Shown here in pieces: positions 40,963 to 43,447 of a stretch of DNA of 43,447 bases. The position numbers and the translations under genes are program-made. The number at the start of each line of letters is the position of its first letter. Position 1 is the first letter of the stretch. The notes beneath the pieces are model-generated. The model was given only the letters and a program-made list of their open reading frames with translations. It was not told where the DNA came from and did no database searches. The stretch is from an uncultured Faecalicatena sp. GTDB lineage: Bacteria > Bacillota > Clostridia > Lachnospirales > Lachnospiraceae. The stretch lies in NCBI GenBank assembly GCA_948468385.1, contig CAOKHZ010000032.1, positions 1 to 43,447 of the forward strand, written 5' to 3'.

Positions 40963-41505
40963 TTACTTTAGTACCAGCATTCCCATTTTAAAAGACTCCA
41001 TTGCCAACTCAATAACCTGGGGATTGCATTCTCGGTATTTGAAATAGTAAAGCAACATCTTTATGTATTCCTCTAGTTTAAGTTTACTCTCTCTAGATAC
41101 AAACTTCTTTTCTCCACACAACAAGCACTCATTCAACATCAAATACGTTGCAAAACGTTCATTCACATAAATATCTTTTTCCTCATCCGTATAGCCTTTA
41201 AACTGCAATGGCTTACGCCTAATAATCCAAGCAATCGTGTACGCAAATATCTTTTCCGTACGGACTTTTTCAATAGAATGAAACTCTTTTAATCTGAAAA
41301 TATCTGCATAATAATCTAACAGCACCGCCAACATGATACGCTCATTACAATATACATAAGATTCATACCCCGCTTCACGTATAAAATCATCTGCCGTATC
41401 ACGCAATTCTTCCAAACGCTGCCGAAACTTTTCTGGTGTAACTTTTTGTATAATGTCGTCATAACTCCCAATTTGGGGGTTTTGATTTATTTCACTCATT
41501 TCCAT
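40963..41505 (-). CDS. Unknown all-helical protein of the synthetase operon
   Basis: A 180-aa protein I do not recognise. It looks mostly alpha-helical and soluble, with aromatic-rich helices (LLDYYADIFRLKEF, ATYLMLNECLLCGEKKF, YIKMLLYYFKYRECNP). There is no signal peptide or membrane helix. It overlaps the end of the upstream 86-aa gene by 14 bp and is the last gene of the operon. AAGGA lies 4 nt before the ATG at 41505; the ATG at 41499 is also possible. By position it is a candidate antitoxin, cofactor or effector for the alarmone synthetase, but nothing in the sequence proves this. It does not show the Panacea antitoxin pattern found with other toxic synthetases. Confidence 0.7.
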   Translation of the reverse strand: MEMSEINQNPQIGSYDDIIQKVTPEKFRQRLEELRDTADDFIREAGYESYVYCNERIMLAVLLDYYADIFRLKEFHSIEKVRTEKIFAYTIAWIIRRKPLQFKGYTDEEKDIYVNERFATYLMLNECLLCGEKKFVSRESKLKLEEYIKMLLYYFKYRECNPQVIELAMESFKMGMLVLK

Positions 41506-41752
41506 CAATTCCTTTTATCGCTCTTAATAACCTCAATTCCTTTAAGTCTAAATTCTCACTAAAAACACTGTATGCCATATCCGAATGCAGATTGCTCCTG
41601 GTATTTGAAAAATAACTTGCCACCATTTCACCAGAAAACTCATAAGACGAGTTTACCAATGTATCTTTTTTGTGCTCCCCTCTGAGTAATTCCTTCATCA
41701 ATGTGCCAATCCGCCTTGATTTCTCAACTAACATCCTCTGATTCTTCATCAT
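41492..41752 (-). CDS. Small unknown protein of the synthetase operon
   Basis: An 86-aa protein of unknown function with a basic N-terminal half (MLVEKSRRIGTLMKELLRGEHKKD) and a polar C-terminal half (SYEFSGEMVASYFSNTRSNLH). Its ATG directly follows the TGA of the alarmone-synthetase gene (a second ATG at 41749 is also possible), with GGAAGGG 4 to 7 nt upstream. Its end overlaps the next gene, so all three genes are translationally coupled. The small size and position fit an antitoxin, which is inference only. Confidence 0.7.
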   Translation of the reverse strand: MMKNQRMLVEKSRRIGTLMKELLRGEHKKDTLVNSSYEFSGEMVASYFSNTRSNLHSDMAYSVFSENLDLKELRLLRAIKGIDGNE

Positions 41753-42652
41753 TCATCCCTTCCTTAATATAGTATTATTACCATATTCCGCAACATCGAT
41801 TCTTTTACTCAACTCTGTCTTCTCTGGAACTTCATCAGTTAATTGAGCAGAAACTACCCATTGTGAAATGTTCTTCCAATCTATGTACGTATCTTCTTTA
41901 CAAAAAGATTCACAATCTTTCCAGCCTTCCTCGCCAAGTTGAAAACATGTTGAAATGATTTCATCCACAGAATTAAGCAGTTGCGAAACAATACTCGTGT
42001 AACGCTTCAAAAATCGATTGTTCTCACGATAAGGATATTTTACTTTATGATCAAATTCCCCATATACTTCTTCTGCCAGAGTTCGGACTTGTATTTCGCA
42101 ATAAAGCCTCTTAAACTCAACAACATAATGTTGAGAACGGTATCCCTTATTCGTATGTTCTCTATGAATCTTATTATGGAAAATATCACGGTCACCATAT
42201 CGCGTGTAAGCTTTGGGTTGCTCAACTATTCTACATTCTTCTTTTGAACTCTCTGGAAACTTCATCATCAACCAATCAAATACTTCTTCCCATTGTTCTT
42301 TCGCTAAAATCAAGATACGAACCCCTACCAAATCACGGACAATCTCATGATAATTCATAACATTTATCCCCTCATATTTCTGGCTTTGCTCATTTCCTCT
42401 CTTACGAATAATTTTCTCAATCAAATGTTCAGGATTTTTAACTCGAGAACAAATAGAATGAATGACAATATTTCCTCCATCCGATATATCCTTTAAAATA
42501 TACTCCTTAATATCTTGAGCGCAACTTTTAAAATCTTTGTCACGTTTCTGATAATCCTCGTGTATCTCCTGAAGAACTTCCCATTTCAAATCAGATTTCA
42601 CAAAATCATCCCATACCGGATAATCCTTAAAGAATTGCTCCTTATCCAACAT
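41753..42652 (-). CDS. RelA/SpoT-type small alarmone synthetase
   Basis: A 299-aa protein with a RelA/SpoT synthetase domain and no hydrolase (HD) domain. These enzymes move pyrophosphate from ATP to GTP/GDP or, in toxic members, to other nucleotides or the tRNA CCA end. Domain signatures in order: HSICSRVKNPEHLIEKIIRK (about 65-84), RDLVGVRIL (about 106-114), KGYRSQHYVVEF (about 168-179), and EIQVRTLAEEVYGEFDHKVKY (about 185-205) including the catalytic Glu. All key residues appear intact. Flanking helical extensions (1-60, 215-299) lack TGS/ACT domains, so it is not the housekeeping Rel. AAAGGTG lies 7 nt before the ATG. First gene of a tightly coupled AT-rich operon between glmM and the rhamnose genes, arranged like a toxSAS toxin-antitoxin locus. 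Confidence 0.85.
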   Translation of the reverse strand: MLDKEQFFKDYPVWDDFVKSDLKWEVLQEIHEDYQKRDKDFKSCAQDIKEYILKDISDGGNIVIHSICSRVKNPEHLIEKIIRKRGNEQSQKYEGINVMNYHEIVRDLVGVRILILAKEQWEEVFDWLMMKFPESSKEECRIVEQPKAYTRYGDRDIFHNKIHREHTNKGYRSQHYVVEFKRLYCEIQVRTLAEEVYGEFDHKVKYPYRENNRFLKRYTSIVSQLLNSVDEIISTCFQLGEEGWKDCESFCKEDTYIDWKNISQWVVSAQLTDEVPEKTELSKRIDVAEYGNNTILRKG

Positions 42653-42866
42653 ATAAACACCTTTAAAAATTCCTTTTTACAAATCCTTTTATCCCCATTG
42701 TTCAAAGCAACAATATAAACGTATAGAATATGTAAAGTATACTATTTAAGTTAAGAAATTACAAGTAGCAAATAAAAATTTCCCACACCTCTTCGACTTA
42801 TTTTAACCCTTTTTCAACATATCTCACGCCATATCACTTTCCATAACATCTTCCTCATCTTCTTTA
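42653..42866. other. Spacer between glmM and the accessory operon
   Basis: A 214-bp spacer where composition shifts from moderate GC at glmM to AT-rich. No gene or clear terminator of glmM is visible. Weak promoter-like hexamers occur upstream of 42652 but none is convincing; the junction may be an insertion boundary. Confidence 0.45.
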
Positions 42867-43447
42867 TCATGCCACGACCAACCCTTCCGCCTTGATTACG
42901 TCCACGACCTGCTGCACGTATTTCGCGCACAACTCATCGGTGGTCGCCTCCACCATCACACGAATGACCGGCTCCGTACCGCTTTCGCGCACGAGAATCC
43001 TGCCGTCACTGCCAAGCGCCTCCTTGACATCCGCCACGGCGCGCTGCACGGCCGCGTTTTCCTGCGCCTCTTTCTTATCCTTCACCCGCACGTTTTTCAA
43101 AAGTTGCGGATAAATCTTCACTTCCTCACAAAGCTTAGAAAGGGACTGCTTCTTTTCCAGCATTACCTCCATCACCATCAGGGAGGTCACTATGCCGTCG
43201 CCGGTTCTCGCGTGCTTGCTGAAAATAATGTGGCCGGACTGTTCGCCGCCGAGCAGGAAACCGTTCTGCTGCATATTTTCATATACATACTTATCTCCCA
43301 CGGCCGTCTGCTCGTACTTCATGCCAATCTTGTCACACGCCTTATACAGTCCCAGATTGGACATGACCGTGGTGACGATGGTATTCCCATATAGCCTTCC
43401 TTGCTCCATCAAATATTTTCCGCAAACGTAAAGAATGAAGTCACCGT
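42867..43447 (-). CDS. glmM: Phosphoglucosamine mutase, 3' part (cut by window)
   Basis: The C-terminal about 193 residues of GlmM, which converts glucosamine-6-phosphate to glucosamine-1-phosphate for UDP-GlcNAc. The reading frame stays open to the window edge with GDFILYVCGKYL, so the ATG at 43412 is internal. Family signatures: TVMSNLGLYKA, NGFLLGGEQSGHIIFSKHARTGDG (substrate-binding GGEQSGH), and RESGTEPVIRVMVEA, the phosphate-binding loop. The gene start, active-site serine and metal loop lie outside the window. Confidence 0.96.
   Translation of the reverse strand, partial: GDFILYVCGKYLMEQGRLYGNTIVTTVMSNLGLYKACDKIGMKYEQTAVGDKYVYENMQQNGFLLGGEQSGHIIFSKHARTGDGIVTSLMVMEVMLEKKQSLSKLCEEVKIYPQLLKNVRVKDKKEAQENAAVQRAVADVKEALGSDGRILVRESGTEPVIRVMVEATTDELCAKYVQQVVDVIKAEGLVVA

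Noticed and set aside
1-43447. Prophage, insertion sequence, CRISPR array, tRNA or rRNA
   Set aside because: No transposase, integrase, regular spacer-repeat array or structural RNA gene was recognised on either strand.

Overview
The window looks like a chromosomal segment of an anaerobic, endospore-forming Firmicute, most likely a Lachnospiraceae-type clostridium. The reasons are the cotJA-cotJB-cotJC spore-coat operon, strong AGGAGG-type ribosome sites, sigma-A-type promoters, LytR-CpsA-Psr (LCP) ligases and choline-binding-type wall repeats. Every supported gene is on the minus strand, so transcription runs from high to low coordinates. The middle (about 3.4-39 kb) has moderate GC. Both ends (1-3.3 kb and about 39-42.8 kb) are visibly AT-richer and look like accessory DNA. 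No tRNA, rRNA, CRISPR array or insertion sequence was seen.

Region by region, in transcription order. (1) 42.87-43.45 kb: the 3' part of glmM, cut by the window edge. (2) 40.96-42.65 kb: an AT-rich three-gene operon with a RelA/SpoT-type small alarmone synthetase and two small unrecognised proteins, arranged like a toxin-antitoxin module; it ends in a hairpin. (3) 38.99-40.7 kb: an AAA-ATPase/PD-(D/E)XK protein, followed 16 bp later by the dTDP-L-rhamnose genes rfbA, rfbB, rfbD and rfbC (35.36-38.97 kb). (4) 33.56-35.3 kb: a secreted GH43-like protein with wall-binding repeats and a strong terminator. (5) 30.6-33.3 kb: an LCP-family ligase and a membrane acyltransferase with their own promoter. 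(6) 11.33-30.6 kb: a roughly 19-kb polysaccharide operon. It starts at a perfect consensus promoter and passes through an intrinsic-terminator-like hairpin in its leader. It then encodes an ABC exporter, two GlfT2-like glycosyltransferases, UDP-galactopyranose mutase, a membrane UDP-HexNAc 4,6-dehydratase, a nucleotidyltransferase, four family-2 glycosyltransferases, a third GlfT2-like enzyme, a sugar aminotransferase, a priming phosphoglycosyltransferase and another family-2 glycosyltransferase. (7) 4.9-11.3 kb: separately controlled envelope genes: a second LCP protein, a membrane cohesin-domain protein with an acidic tail, glmS and an HtrA-type protease. (8) 3.37-4.75 kb: cotJABC, with a sporulation-type promoter. 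(9) 0.2-3.1 kb: accessory genes (a CrtC/AttH-like protein, a membrane PLD-like protein, two zinc-ribbon membrane proteins).

Together the core genes predict an undecaprenyl-linked surface polysaccharide. It would be primed by a phosphoglycosyltransferase, possibly with a 4-amino-4,6-dideoxy sugar made by the dehydratase and aminotransferase, extended with galactofuranose and rhamnose, exported by the ABC transporter, and attached to the wall by LCP proteins. glmM and glmS at the two sides supply amino-sugar precursors.

The most novel candidate is the alarmone-synthetase operon. Next are the promoter-plus-terminator leader of the exporter operon, the three GlfT2-like paralogues, and a duplicated 62-nt structured element at the left end. 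All functions are inferred from reading motifs by eye; no database search was run.
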